This document shows positions 1 through 10,475 of a stretch of 64,000 nt of DNA, piece after piece. Each line of letters starts with the position of its first letter. The stretch's first letter is position 1. Made by a program: the position numbers and the translations under genes. Source of the DNA: Notolepis coatsorum (taxonomy: Eukaryota; Chordata; Actinopteri; Aulopiformes; Paralepididae); assembly GCA_963971535.1 (NCBI GenBank), contig OZ020594.1:116843127-116907126 (forward strand). Reading direction: 5' to 3'. The notes below the pieces were generated by a model. It searched no databases and was not told the origin of the DNA. It saw nothing but the letters and a program-made list of their open reading frames with translations.

Positions 1-110
1 GTGTGTGAGTGAGAGGAGTGTGTATGTGTGTGTCTTACTCTGATCGCTGTGTGTGAGTGAGAGGAGTGCGTGTGTAATGTATTGTGTGTCTAGTCTGATC
101 ATCATCTCCT
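1..110. repeat. GT-rich ~50-bp tandem duplication
   Basis: Two imperfect copies of a roughly 50-bp GT-rich unit (GTGTGTGAGTGAGAGGAGTG followed by a short TCTGATC-containing tail). It is simple low-complexity DNA with no coding potential. Confidence 0.6.
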
Positions 111-244
111 GCAGGGGAACAATTTTTCAATGTCCAAAATTTGCTATGAGATCATCATGTTATGATGTTGTCTGGAACCCTGAAAAGCCACTCTCACAAA
201 GATAGGTAGTGCACACAAAAAAAAAAAAAAAATTAAATAAAGTT

Positions 245-337
245 TTTTTTTTTATGACTAATCGACGCAACAATTTCTCGTCGACGATTTTTTATAATCG
301 ACGTCGTCGATTATGTCGACTAATCGTTGCAGCCCTA
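245..337. mobile_element. hAT-type terminal sequence (fragment)
   Basis: The segment is rich in TCGACTAATCG/CGATTA motifs and ends in GCAGCCCTA, the reverse complement of the TAGGGCTGC start typical of hAT terminal inverted repeats in fish. Only one end is visible, so it is a truncated element or an unresolved MITE. Similar ends occur near 2602-2610, 39584-39592 and 40501-40512. Confidence 0.5.
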
Positions 338-408
338 AATACCAGCCATTGGATTACTGTTTTCTAAATTGGGGAGGCTTTTAATCGTCAAGGTAAGAGG
401 ATTTTAAG

Positions 409-1520
409 TCATGGTATCCATAAACTTCAATCGGTTCGGATCCTTTGAAGGAATGAAAATATCAACAAACCTGTACGCCTCTACTTCCTCAGGCGCCTAA
501 GGAAGTTCCAAGTCAGTCAGAAGATCCTTAGGAACTTCTACTCATGTACAATAGAGAGCATCCTGACCGGCAACATCACCTCCTGGTTTGGGAATAGCAC
601 TGCACAAGACCGTAGCAGACTACAAAGAGTGACACGTTCAGCCGAACGCACAATTGGAGGGGGGCTTCCCACCCTCCAGAACATTTACAACAAGCGGTGC
701 AAGGGGAAGGCTAAGAGAATTATTAAGGACTCGAGCCACCCGAACAACTGCCTCTTTGAACTGCTGCGGTCAGGCAAGCGATACCGGAGTCTTAAGGCGA
801 GCACAGAAAGACTCAGAAGAAGCTTCTATCCCCAGGCCATCAGGCTGCTAAACGAACAATAAACACTATGCAACAACCATCAAATGCACACAGCACACAC
901 ACCCACACTCACTTAAACAAACAACACACTGCAGCACCCACTCTCCACACTTTAGATCACACAAACACACTTTATATTTATTGATAAAGGATTTGCACTA
1001 CAACTCGTACACCTACTGTAAATTGCACCTAAATTGCACCTCATCCCATTTCTGCCTTGCACTACATAGTATTGTATATTAGTACACTGCACAGTATTGT
1101 ATATTATATGGTAACTCAGTTACGTCTATTCTGCATCGAACATTGTACATATGTCTAAACTGAACACTGTGACCTAATTTTTTTTTACTTCTAATTTACA
1201 TGCTATACTATGTTATTTTATTTCATACTTATCTTGTCTTGCACAGTCTCTGGAGCATAACAGTAAGAAGCATTTTGTATAAAAGTATTCTGTACTTCTG
1301 TATGACAACTATTAAAGAAACTTGAAACTTGAAACTTGTAGGGAAAGTCAGGCTACTGTCCTGCCTCACTTCCAGTGATGAAGCTAAGCTATGCTAACGG
1401 AGCGACTGTTCCCAAAGCTAAATGCACGCACAGAGACAAAAAAGGTATGTATCTTCTTGTCTAACTCCAGGGAAGATGTTAAATAAGCTAATTTCCCAAA
1501 ATGTTTGAGTTTTCCTTTAA
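409..1520. mobile_element. TTAA (Kolobok-like) element interrupted by L2
   Basis: Positions 409-475 and 1338-1516 match consecutive parts of the complete element at 49641-50212, read in reverse. The right end reaches TTAA at 1517-1520. The left terminal repeat is missing and an L2 retrotransposon occupies 476-1337. Assignment to Kolobok rests on the TTAA target and the AGGAAAACTCC-type ends; it is an inference, since no transposase is present. Confidence 0.65.
476..1337 (+). mobile_element. 5'-truncated L2-type LINE, 3' end
   Basis: The sequence is nearly identical to 18014-18908 and begins inside the reverse transcriptase C-terminal region. An open frame at 476-862 encodes the conserved '[19 protein letters not shown]' and '[17 protein letters not shown]' segments of L2/CR1-group ORF2, followed by an untranslated tail and an (ACTTGAA)n terminus. 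The 5' truncation and oligomeric tail are expected for target-primed reverse transcription. The high identity to the second copy points to a fairly recent source. Confidence 0.85.
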
Positions 1521-2403
1521 TAATATATATATATTTATTTTTATTTTATATATATTTTTTCAATCTGTTTAAACCAATGGGGGTTTGGATACACTAATAT
1601 TATAATATTATACATAAGACGTCACCATCACTTTCATACCAATACCAACCGTGCCCTTATTGGATTATTTATGTTGACGAAACTGATGAGTTGTCATAAT
1701 CACAGCAAGAGCCTTCTTCACTCCTCCTCATCCTACCTCCACATTCTCCACACACCTTCTTCACTCCTCATCCTCTCCCACACTCACAACGGAAGCCTCA
1801 CTTCCTTATATGGGCAGCATCCGTTCCCCGGGTTCACACGCTGCCAGCTCTCCACTCAACACAGCTGTCATTCATCCCCTCATCAACCAGATGGTACTTC
1901 AGCTGGCAGATCCTGTTCCATCGTCGTGGGAGTGTTAAACTACCTTCCAAGTAAGAAGACTGAACCTAAGCCTTGCAACCTGTACTTGTTTACATTCCTT
2001 GACCTAACCTTTGTTCTCCGTGTGCCCAGGACCTCTGCTCCAGTGTCCCTCCTACCTGGACATCCCGTGCTGGCACTGCACAAGGAGTGCTCCTGCTCTC
2101 ACCCATGACACAGCCCTGTGTCTACCTGCCTCGTGCTGCACAATGAGTGCACCTGCCCCAATATCAAGAACATTCTCCCGTACTGCACAAGGAGTGCACC
2201 TGTACTAACCCCAAGAACATTATCCCATACTGCACAAGGAGTGCACCTGTACTAACCCGAAGAACATTCCCATACCTGTCTGTCGCACATTCCATTTGTC
2301 AAACTGTCTGCTTGGGGAAACTATATTAAAACATGCTAAAATGCTCCATTCTCTCTCCTCCTGTGTTCTGCTATTGGGCTCCGCCAAATCCCATCCTCAC
2401 AAG
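1521..2403. other. Unassigned stretch, possibly a solo LTR
   Basis: An AT-rich start (1521-1560) is followed by pyrimidine-rich sequence with no supported gene. An open frame at 1671-2108 has no recognisable domain and overlaps repeats. The end, with an ATTAAAA-type poly(A) context near 2326 and a C/T-rich stretch to about 2403, resembles the 3' end of a fish LTR, but no partner LTR or target duplication was found. Confidence 0.3.
2075..2276. repeat. 47-bp tandem repeat
   Basis: CTGCACAAGGAGTGC-type units start at 2075, 2136, 2183 and 2230; the last two spacings are exactly 47 bp and carry a shared AAGAACATT block. It is a small minisatellite inside the possible solo LTR. Confidence 0.7.
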
Positions 2404-2917
2404 AGTTATATTCATTAAAGAAAGTTGATTTAATATAAGAAAGACACATTTAATCAGATTAATCACTTTATTAAAATTGAGGATTTAGTTTGAGAAAAAT
2501 AAATAAAAAAAATGTGAAGTAAATTTTTTTTATAGACATTCAAAGCTTCGTTCGAATACTTCAATCGAAGCTTCGCATGTTAAAAAAATTACATTCGGTA
2601 CAGCCCTAGTAATTAGTTATTTGAATTCCTGAAAAGATTCTGTGATGTTTGTTTGTTTGTTATTATATGTGCCCTGGGTTTTGTATCGAGTTTTCCAAAA
2701 TATTTTTCTGAAAACCAATAAGAAATATATCATTGTATAGGTCTAACTGAGCTGAAAACATTGATAGGTCACATGGCCTGAAGCTCTGTGGCCCATATAT
2801 GAATGTTGAATATGCATTGCATATTGATCAATATTAATAGTTTTTTATTACTATTTCAATGTTTTGGGGAGATTTATGTTTTTGTAACATGGCTGTATTG
2901 AAAGAAATAGTGTTTGA
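2404..2917. other. AT-rich spacer with a hAT-like end at 2610
   Basis: No gene is seen. Around 2540-2575 there is a short near-palindrome built from TTCGAA/GAAGCTTCG motifs, and the segment ACAGCCCTAG at 2601-2610 resembles the end of a hAT element. Confidence 0.35.
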
Positions 2918-3238
2918 TACCTAGGTTCCATCCTAGAGGCAAATATTTCCTGTGACAAAATGGCATCCAATGTAATAAAAAAGGTCAACAAACTAACTAG
3001 ATTCTTGTACCGGATCTCCTCTCTGGTAAACAAGAATACCCTGAAGACTCTGGCAGGAGCACTCATTCAAGGGTACTACGACTATGCTTGTACCTCATGG
3101 TACCAAAGCACATCAAAGGCACTAAAAACTAAATTACAAACATCACAAAACAAACTGGTCAGACTACTGCTTGACCTTACTCCTAGAACCCACCTCACCC
3201 CTGCCCACTTTGACAACCTAGGATGGCTTAGAGTAGAC

Positions 3239-3829
3239 CAGTGGTTCCCAAAGTCGGGGTCGCGACCCAAAGGTGGGCCGCGAGCAGCCACGGGTGGGCC
3301 ACGAGATGATTAAAAAAAAAAAAAAAAAAAAAAATTATTTATTTTTTATTTTTTATTTGTTTATTTAAATTTTTTTTGTCAGGCCACTGAACTTAGAAGC
3401 AGGCCAGGACAGTGTTTCTAGTTGTATTCTAAAATTCTATTCTATTGTATTCTAAAATGTGACTATATGGTTTTATATTAACTTAATAAATAAACAAAAA
3501 CGAAAAATCTACTTATTTCAACGAACATTTCAAACTAAATAACAGATTATGCACATAAAACGCTGAAAACAACCAAAGCAACAATAGTATTTTAATGAGG
3601 CTATTATTATTATCATTATTATTTTGCAACAAGTTAGCCCTCTCATAAATAGCACATATAAATGAATAACTAACTTGAACTAACTTAATAGGATTGAAGT
3701 GATATTTGGCTTAAAAAATCGGTCGCCTGGCAAAAAAAAAAAAAAAAAAAGCCAGACGATGTGCATTGGGCCGCGGCTCTCTGACGCCTTATTTTCTGGG
3801 CCCCGGCCTGAAAAGTTTGGGAACCCCTG
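3239..3829. mobile_element. Non-autonomous hAT element with 8-bp TSD
   Basis: The element starts CAGTGGTTCCCAAA and ends TTTGGGAACCCCTG, imperfect inverted termini of the widespread hAT type. It is flanked on both sides by a perfect 8-bp duplication, GAGTAGAC, at 3231-3238 and 3830-3837. The interior has poly(A)/poly(T) runs and no transposase. It interrupts the LINE coding sequence within a Leu-Arg-Val-Asp stretch. Confidence 0.92.
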
Positions 3830-3847
3830 GAGTAGACGACAGAGTAC

Positions 3848-5723
3848 TAGGGCTGCCGCGGTATTGATTTTTTCCTTACCGCACACATTTGGGAAATATT
3901 TCCTACCGCCGCGATTACCAAAAAAAAAGAAAAAAAAGTTTGAAAGCATTTTTTTTTTTGTAGTCTACTCTTTATAGCATATAAGAGTCTAAATGTCTAT
4001 CTTTAGAGGATGACTTTGCAGCATGAATATTGTTTGGGATTCGGCAAGCACGCATTCGTTATTGAAAGTGAAACACGGATTCGAAGTCTCCCCTCTGGTC
4101 GTGCGCCGTTCACTCGGTGTCGCGGGCAGGGGTGGTAGGCTGGTAGCGCCCGGTGGTTACCCCCCCGACCCTTTCTTCTTCTTATTATTATAAAGTTACT
4201 ACTTTGATTAACAAAGGCATTCGTTTTGTGGCATTAACGTTATATAGTTACACGTTCAATAACATCAGCGTATTTACCGGACCATAGCAAGGCAAGCATT
4301 ACTCAATTCATATCTCCGTTCCTTCCTTTGCTCAGAGCGTGCTGAGTTGTGCCCATTCTGCGGTCTGTTAACACTTTAACTGCCGAGGTTAAATTCATGA
4401 TATACCATCCCTTGCCAGCTCTATTTGTCTATGGAGAAGTTCCCCTTCTTTGCAGGGCTATAACTTTTTAAATTGCTAGATTGCCATTATTAGGGCCCAT
4501 TCAATGTCCTATATGTATTGTTCAGGGTGTATGAACGTTAAACTTTTTCATTCACATATTCATACTAAAATATGGTCTAAAGTATAAGTATGTTTTTATC
4601 TTTTTCTGCAGCTTTCTCCAGAACGTGATTTATAGCTCCAAATGCATTATATTGATGATGAAATACAGTTTGATAGCGATCTGTGCCAGATAAAAAATTT
4701 CAACTGGAGGTACTTCTAGAAGTTACTACACGTCATCTGATGTTGACCGGATGGGCGAGGGGGCGTTTATAATTCCGTGGGCAGCGTTATACCATTCATC
4801 TAATGTGGGTCATATGTTCATCAGATCAGTTAGTAAAGAAGACGTTAGAGAATAACGTTGAAACTCACCGTGGCTTCCTCGCGCCGCTGGCAGATGAGCG
4901 TGGAATAGAATTTTTTCCATTATGGGATGTCGAAATACCCGATCTATTTCCAGGTTGTATAATAGTATATACGTCCAAATCATGTTGTTTTTTCGAGTTA
5001 TTTCCACCGATCGATGTTCACTGTGTGAAGACTGAGTCTCTCTAACATTAGCGAGTGCCCGGACCACATATGGAGTGAGTCCTGCCGGGTTAAAGGTTGA
5101 CATCCGGTTTTTCGATCTGCCGATCGGCCACCAGATGGCGCTCTTGAACCGCTAGAGGATTGAGAGGAGATCAGAACTGTGTGTCAAGGCTGCAGAGGGG
5201 AAATATGATTCCGATCACAGATTTTTGAAATATTGATATCAAAGACGAGTTCCGGCGTCCTCGGCAACTTGAGCATGGCGGGGAATGACGAGTTCCGGCG
5301 TTTTTTTTCGGCAGTTAAAGTGTTAATAAAGTTTTCAATCAGACAAGTGTATAGAACGAAGGGCTTTTATTATAACATTCGTTGCAGTAAAATCATTATG
5401 CCTCGTTTAGTACTCCTGTGGACTGGAGCTCTGGTAGTCCACTCCGGCGGGGAGCTAATGTTATTAGCCTTGTTGTGATCAATGGCTAACATCCAGGAAG
5501 TAAAAACCGAATAGGCGCTTGCCGATTGGTGGTAACAGCAGAGGCGGGTGCAAGCGGTGTGACGTAATTGGCAGATTCGACTGTCAATCAATTTTTCCAT
5601 TGCATTGCTTTGGTTGAGAGTATTATTATAAAAAAACAGCAGTGATGCGGTATTCAGCTAAACTCTGCGGTGGGCGTGATGCAACAGCGATACCGCGGTA
5701 ATGCGGTAATCGCGGCAGCTCTA
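3848..5723. mobile_element. 1.9-kb hAT element with 8-bp TSD, itself invaded
   Basis: The element starts TAGGGCTGCCGCGGTA and ends in CGCGGCAGCTCTA, and both flanks carry CAGAGTAC (3840-3847 and 5724-5731). It inserted only ten bases after the previous hAT target. The interior contains a LINE 3'-tail-like segment (about 4340-4371 and 5323-5345) split by a TTAA element. I see no hAT transposase, so it is non-autonomous. Confidence 0.9.
4372..5322. mobile_element. piggyBac-like TTAA element with 15-bp TIRs
   Basis: Perfect 15-bp inverted termini (CACTTTAACTGCCGA at 4372-4386, its complement ending at 5322) are flanked by TTAA at 4368-4371 and 5323-5326. The surrounding bases are a LINE 3' tail in which TTAA precedes TAAAGTTTTCAATCA, so the pre-insertion site can be read. 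No transposase is encoded; the small ORFs at 4803-5045 and 4810-5103 have no recognisable homology. Assignment to piggyBac rather than another TTAA superfamily is an inference. Confidence 0.8.
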
Positions 5724-6541
5724 CAGAGTACAGCAACTTGCAATGGGCCTGGTCTACAAGATACACTACACGACTAAGGTACCCATGTACATGTCAAAAT
5801 ACTTCCCAAAGGTCAGTGAATACCACGATCACAACACCAGAGGGAGCTCCACAAATCTTGTTAAACCCAGATTCGGCTCAAACAAGGGACTAAACACGTT
5901 TCACAATTATGCCACATCAATGTGGAACGTCCTACCCACAGCTGTAAAGGAATGTGAATCACTACCCACTTTCAAAACCACTCTCAATAAGCACCTACGA
6001 GAGACTGAAATTCGAAACTGGCCCCTGTAAATGTCCTAACGCAACCCCCTCCAATGTACAATAAATGTCCTATTAAACCCAATAATACACAAGACCCTCT
6101 TCTTGGGACCAAGTAGGGTTTCGTCGATAATCCAATGTACAGTTACCCCCCCCCCCCCCCTCCAATGTAGTTTCCCCCCACCCCACCTACCCAACCCCCC
6201 CCCCCCCCTCCACCCCACCTACCAACCTCCTACCTACCAACCTCCTCCAATGTACAGTTTCTTCATCAAATGTATACTCTCTTTTTTAGACTCTTCTTAT
6301 ATCACAAACAGTACTGCATTTGTAAATATGGTATGTCATAAATGTATAGATGTAGCAGTACTGTCTATCTGTATGTCATGTATGTCATAATGTTATGATG
6401 AGTTGAAAATGGGGGACCCTGATGTAAACAAGACGAAAGTCTTTCTCTGGTCTGCATCCCCTTAACAATTGTGTGTATTGAGCTGTACTGTACCCATTCT
6501 GCAATCTGTTAATAAAATGTTCAAATCAATCAATCAATCAA

Positions 6542-8448
6542 TGAGTAAAATTACCAGTACAGTCAACATGTAAACGATAACCATGGCCAAAACATTTATA
6601 TCATCCGACTAGTATACCTTTTTAAACGGTATCATAATTGTTGTATTTTTGTATGTATTGTCATCACATTTACAGTAAAATATGTAGTCAAGGAGTAGGA
6701 TAACACATTTAGTTGCATTATTATCCATGGGATATTGGTTATAATGGTCATATTGCCTTTTAAATTAAGATTATGTGCCAGGCGATGGTAGAAATATCAT
6801 GTTTTCCTTCATTGTATCTCCATTTACTCTGGAATGGTAATAGATGTGGGTTTACTTACACTGGATTCATATGTCCTACCTTGTTACCTATCAAAGGAGA
6901 CCAGAAACATGCATATAGGCCTTATGGTTCAGGAGCTATCATGATTCATTTGGGGCATGTAATTTCAGACAGGAGGCCTGAAAATATGCTTGGTAGTGTT
7001 ATAAAAGATGTGATAGCACACATTTGGAGGCAACTGCTGCATTGCTATCACATCTTTTCTAGCAGTAGGGTGAATACCTTCCCAAACATCACTATGGAAG
7101 TTAGTCCCCAAGATGGTACCCGTGGTCCAAATGTGGGGCCCTGGCTCACGGCCTAAGAAGCATTTTAGCAGCATAGCCTCTCAAGTAAAGTGACACAGTG
7201 GCTGAAACGCTCAACAGTTGAGATGTTCGGTCATTATTAGTAACAAGCTGAATAAACGCACATGTCTCTCTATACATAGTCGCACCAGTTTCTGACCTAA
7301 CGTCACATGTTCTCACTAACTCAGTAGTAGTGTGATGTGAATGGGCCGAAGTAATGACGTCAGGAGCAGGGACTCAAGTGGCTTCATTATTGAACTCAGG
7401 TGTTGCTGATTGTGTGCGGGGATGAGACGCTGAGACTATTGATAAGCCAGTGGGACTCAGATATCGGGGTTAGAGCACGCAAGCAGTAACCAGACTCTGT
7501 TAGGGCCCGGGGGGTGGGGTCGATCGTGGAGAGTTATCCACGGCGATGAAGATAAGTTAGCCAGCCGTCCACAGGTACTGGTAGCGTGAGGAGGGGAGGC
7601 TTACCCTCCTGGAGACAGATAGGGACGGGACATAGAGGGTACTGAGTTACATCGCTCCCAAAGACCTTATACTTGGAACGTCCTCGCGGACACCGGGTAC
7701 GATTACCAGGTTACAAATCAAACTACAACCTGGAGGGCCACCGTGTGCCGGAGCATTCGCCCGGAGAGTTGGACGGGGTCCAAGCGTCGACCCTCGGGGG
7801 GGGTCGCGCCGTGCGGCGAGTTAAGTCCACTGTTACCCACATTTGCACTTAGTATAGGATGTTGTATTATGCTCTATTTTTATAACCTGTATAGGCCTAC
7901 TGTGTAAATTGGTATATTGTATTGTATATGGTATTATTAGGGTATCCTATAGTTATGCTCTCTGTATTCTACCGTGCCTCTTAATTTTACCTGCATATAG
8001 GCTATTTCTTCGTATCCCCTATTTATGCCCTATTTATTGTATAGCCAAGCCGGTAGGATATTGAGTATGACCGATTGAGGAGGGACATGGGAAGACGAGA
8101 GGGGGGATTAATTATTGCCGGAAGAGTGTTCCTTAATTAACTACTATGGTTCGATGTGTTTTGCAAATGCCTCGTCGAGAGGGTGTCTGAAGTGCGTGGT
8201 TTATTAGGCCTTTTGTTCCAAGGGCTGTGCCTCTTACAGAGGGTGTTTAATGTGTGGGATTAAACACACCGTGGTGTGCAGTTGCAGTGCCTCAAAAAGA
8301 GGGTGTTTAATAGGTGGGATTAGACACACCGTGTTTTGTAATTGCAGTGCCTCATATAAGAGGGTGTTGTAGAATAGGAACTCTACGGTACCCAATTGGT
8401 CCTCTTAATTAATAGATCCTGTGTCCTCTGTATAATCGCTTAGTGAAT
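6542..8448. other. Unassigned region with a GC-rich island
   Basis: No gene can be supported. A 127-codon open frame at 6773-7156 has no recognisable domain. Positions about 7480-7830 are GC- and CpG-rich compared with the neighbourhood, followed by AT-rich DNA and a 60-bp minisatellite. It may be part of an unrecognised LTR or MITE. Confidence 0.35.
8168..8373. repeat. 60-bp minisatellite
   Basis: Units beginning TGCCTC and continuing to GAGGGTGT start at 8168, 8228, 8288 and 8348, an exact 60-bp period over three full units and one partial. The second and third units share a GTGGGATTA..ACACACCGTG block. Confidence 0.85.
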
Positions 8449-8640
8449 GAATGACAACTTTATTTAACAGATTGCAGAATGGGTACAATACAGTACGGCT
8501 CAATACATACAATTGTTAAGGGGATGCAGACCTGAGAAAGACGTTTGTCTTGTTTCCATCAGGGTCCCCCATTTTCAATTCATATAGACATTTATGACAT
8601 ACACAACATACATGACATTTATGGCATAGGGACATATAAG
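8449..8640 (-). mobile_element. (ATCA)n-tailed LINE 3'UTR, split by Gypsy
   Basis: This is the reverse complement of the LINE 3'UTR seen at about 6360-6530, including the complement of GGGGGACCCTGATG. The same copy resumes after the Gypsy element at 15348 and fades out near 15545, where complements of TATATTTG..CAGTACTG and of the C-rich block can be recognised. Confidence 0.8.
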
Positions 8641-9770
8641 TGTGACGGGTGGCATTAATGAGAAAGGAGGAGGGGCCTCAATGAGCCAGGTTCCGTTATA
8701 GGGGGATACCTGCGGGAGGAACGTTAGTTGGAATTGTTTGTTGCGGCCGGTGCAGTGAGGTAGGTGCACACCTCACTCCGGAATGCAGGAACAAGCATTA
8801 CACGCTAAGGTAGGCATAGGTATATGGTATATGGTATAGGAATAGCGGGTTTTAAGGTGCTCGGCAATGTGTGACATGGAGTGTTTGTTCCAGATCACTT
8901 GCCTGGTTCCCAGCGGGATTGAAAGTAGTCGGTAGGATTATAGGACCACCGACGAACCAGGTATTTTAAATGTAGTACTTTGTTTTAGCATGTAATGTTG
9001 TTTAATAATTATGCGTGTTATTGTTTTAATAAAAAAGTGTTTTAATACTGTTGTGTTTGTTTCCCGGCAGAGCACCAGTGGTCCAGCTGCTCTTGCCGTG
9101 AAACACTTTTAGTATATTGTTTGGTAGTTATAATATAATGTCTAATCCGCCCGGGCCAATGGGCCGGTAGACGGGCAAAAAGAATTGGGTCTTGCCCTTG
9201 GGCCGGATTAGTTTTCTTTACATGCATGTTTATTTGTGTGTCCGTTTCCCCCCCACCATAACACCAACCCATGTACAAGGTACCTCTCTCAGACGTGAAC
9301 ACGGGCAGGCTTAGTGTGCCATTATCATATGGATGCCGTGGTTATGCACAGTTTGCACAAGTTGAATCACAGAGTGGTAGGATATCTGTTTACTTCATTG
9401 TGAGAAGTTTGACATCCCTTTTTATACAGTTCTTGACGTGGTATTTATTGATGTGTGATAAAGTTTCCTTCATTGTGTGAAGTGCTATTTATTAACAATC
9501 GATATCGTATGAAGTGCTATTTATTGACAATTGATCGTATGAAATGCTATTTATTGACAATTGATATTACTCTCCTTCATTGTGTGAAGTGTCACCAGGT
9601 TGCTGTGAATAAAACCCTGCCCGGGTCAAGACTGATTGGGGTTCCTGAGCATGAGGTTGAAGTGGGCTTATAGTAATGTTGTCCACTCCTTTTTATGTAA
9701 TAAATATTATGGTTAAATTAACCTACACTCTTGTGTCTTTCTTAAAGCTAGGAACTTAGCGGGTGTAACA
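8641..9770 (+). repeat. Gypsy 5' LTR
   Basis: The LTR begins TGT and ends ACA, 1130 bp. ORFs inside it (9042-9302 minus, 9271-9480 plus, 9455-9673 plus) recur unchanged in the 3' LTR because the repeats are recent, not because they are selected. A direct repeat of CGTATGAARTGCTATTTATTGACAA lies at about 9505-9560. Confidence 0.95.
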
Positions 9771-9788
9771 TTTGGCGTAGTCAGTAGT
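9771..9788 (+). promoter_or_regulatory. Candidate primer-binding site of Gypsy
   Basis: The sequence immediately after the 5' LTR is TTTGGCGTAGTCAGTAG. TGGCG at this position is typical of tRNA primer-binding sites, but I could not identify the tRNA. Confidence 0.5.
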
Positions 9789-9947
9789 CCTAGCTAAGTA
9801 AGCATTTATCTTTGCATGGGGGAAGCGGATTACATGTTTTTTTACTTATTTTTGAGCACGTGAAACGGCAAGAGCAGCGGTGGGCCAGGGCCACGCAGCA
9901 GAGAGGATCCAGGGCCATTGTGGTCTTCTCATCAGTTCTCATAGGCC

Positions 9948-10475
9948 ATGGAGCCAGACGCGATGGCGCAGCGCATACAGGAGTTGGAGCAGGAGTTGCA
10001 GAGACTGCATCCAGACGTTCATCCAGGAGCTTCGAGCAGCACTGGGGACAATGTGCAGCCAGCTGCAGAGGCTCAAGGGGGAACACGGTTGGTGTACATC
10101 CAGCAGAGTGAAAAGGTACCCAAATTCTCGGGCAATCTGGATAACGCAGACTCTCCTACCCTGGAAGAATGGATTGAACTGATTGAGAACCATATCCAGT
10201 TAAAATCGTCTGAAAAAGAAAAAGCTAATTGTGTGTATAAGCATTTAGAAGGGGCGGCCCGGGTAGAGGTTAAATATCTTCCCAAACAGGAGAGAGAGAC
10301 TGTTGGTGGAATAATTCAGATATTGAGAGAAGTGTATGGATGTTCACACTCTCTAATCTCTCTTCAGCGCAGGTTTTTTAACCGCAAACAACGTGAGGGG
10401 GGAGTCATTGTTGGACTATTCCCATGCCCTTATGTCCCAAATGGACCAGATTGTTCAAACAGACGCACAGGCTAA
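9948..10475 (+). pseudogene. gag: Gypsy Gag N-terminal part (frameshifted)
   Basis: The ATG at 9948 opens a Gag with a glutamate-rich helix followed by a capsid-like region ('KVPKFSGNL', then 'TLEEWIELIENHIQ'), resembling the retrotransposon Gag fold that also gave PNMA/ZCCHC host genes. True Gag sequence in this frame ends at a run of six G at 10397-10402; beyond it the frame reads into unrelated residues and stops at 10475, while homologous Gag continues one frame over. The cause may be an inactivating insertion, an assembly error in a homopolymer, or a frameshifting site. A single Gag-Pol ORF would be expected here. Confidence 0.8.

Larger units (their letters stand above)
2918..6541 (+). 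mobile_element. (ATCA)n-tailed LINE 3' end with nested insertions
   Basis: This is the C-terminal part of a non-LTR retrotransposon ORF2 plus its 3'UTR. Coding pieces lie at 2918-3238 (with 'DYACTSWYQSTSKALKT' and 'LQTSQNKLVRLLLDLTPRTH') and at 5724-6030, and they join in frame once the two hAT insertions at 3239-3829 and 3848-5723 are discounted. The 3'UTR has C-rich blocks at 6150-6210 and ends in (ATCA)n at about 6520-6541. The clade is in the jockey/I/CR1 group; I cannot fix it further. Other copies of this family are near 4340, 8449, 15348, 39593, 45234, 51092 and 51655. Confidence 0.8.

Noticed and set aside
1671-2108. 145-codon open frame
   Set aside because: It overlaps a tandem repeat and C/T-rich DNA, has no recognisable domain, and lies in a possible solo LTR.
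6036-6218. Gly/Trp-rich ORF
   Set aside because: Translation of the C-rich blocks of the LINE 3'UTR.
6773-7156. 127-codon open frame
   Set aside because: No conserved motif, no clear promoter or splice structure, and it sits in unassigned repeat-like DNA; a coding claim cannot be supported.
9042-9302. 86-codon ORF found in both Gypsy LTRs
   Set aside because: Its presence in both LTRs follows from their recent common origin. The same holds for the LTR ORFs at 9271-9673 and 14619-15250.
10393-10395. GTG as start of Pol
   Set aside because: It lies inside Gag and is only the first alternative start after the frame change; the polyprotein should begin at 9948.
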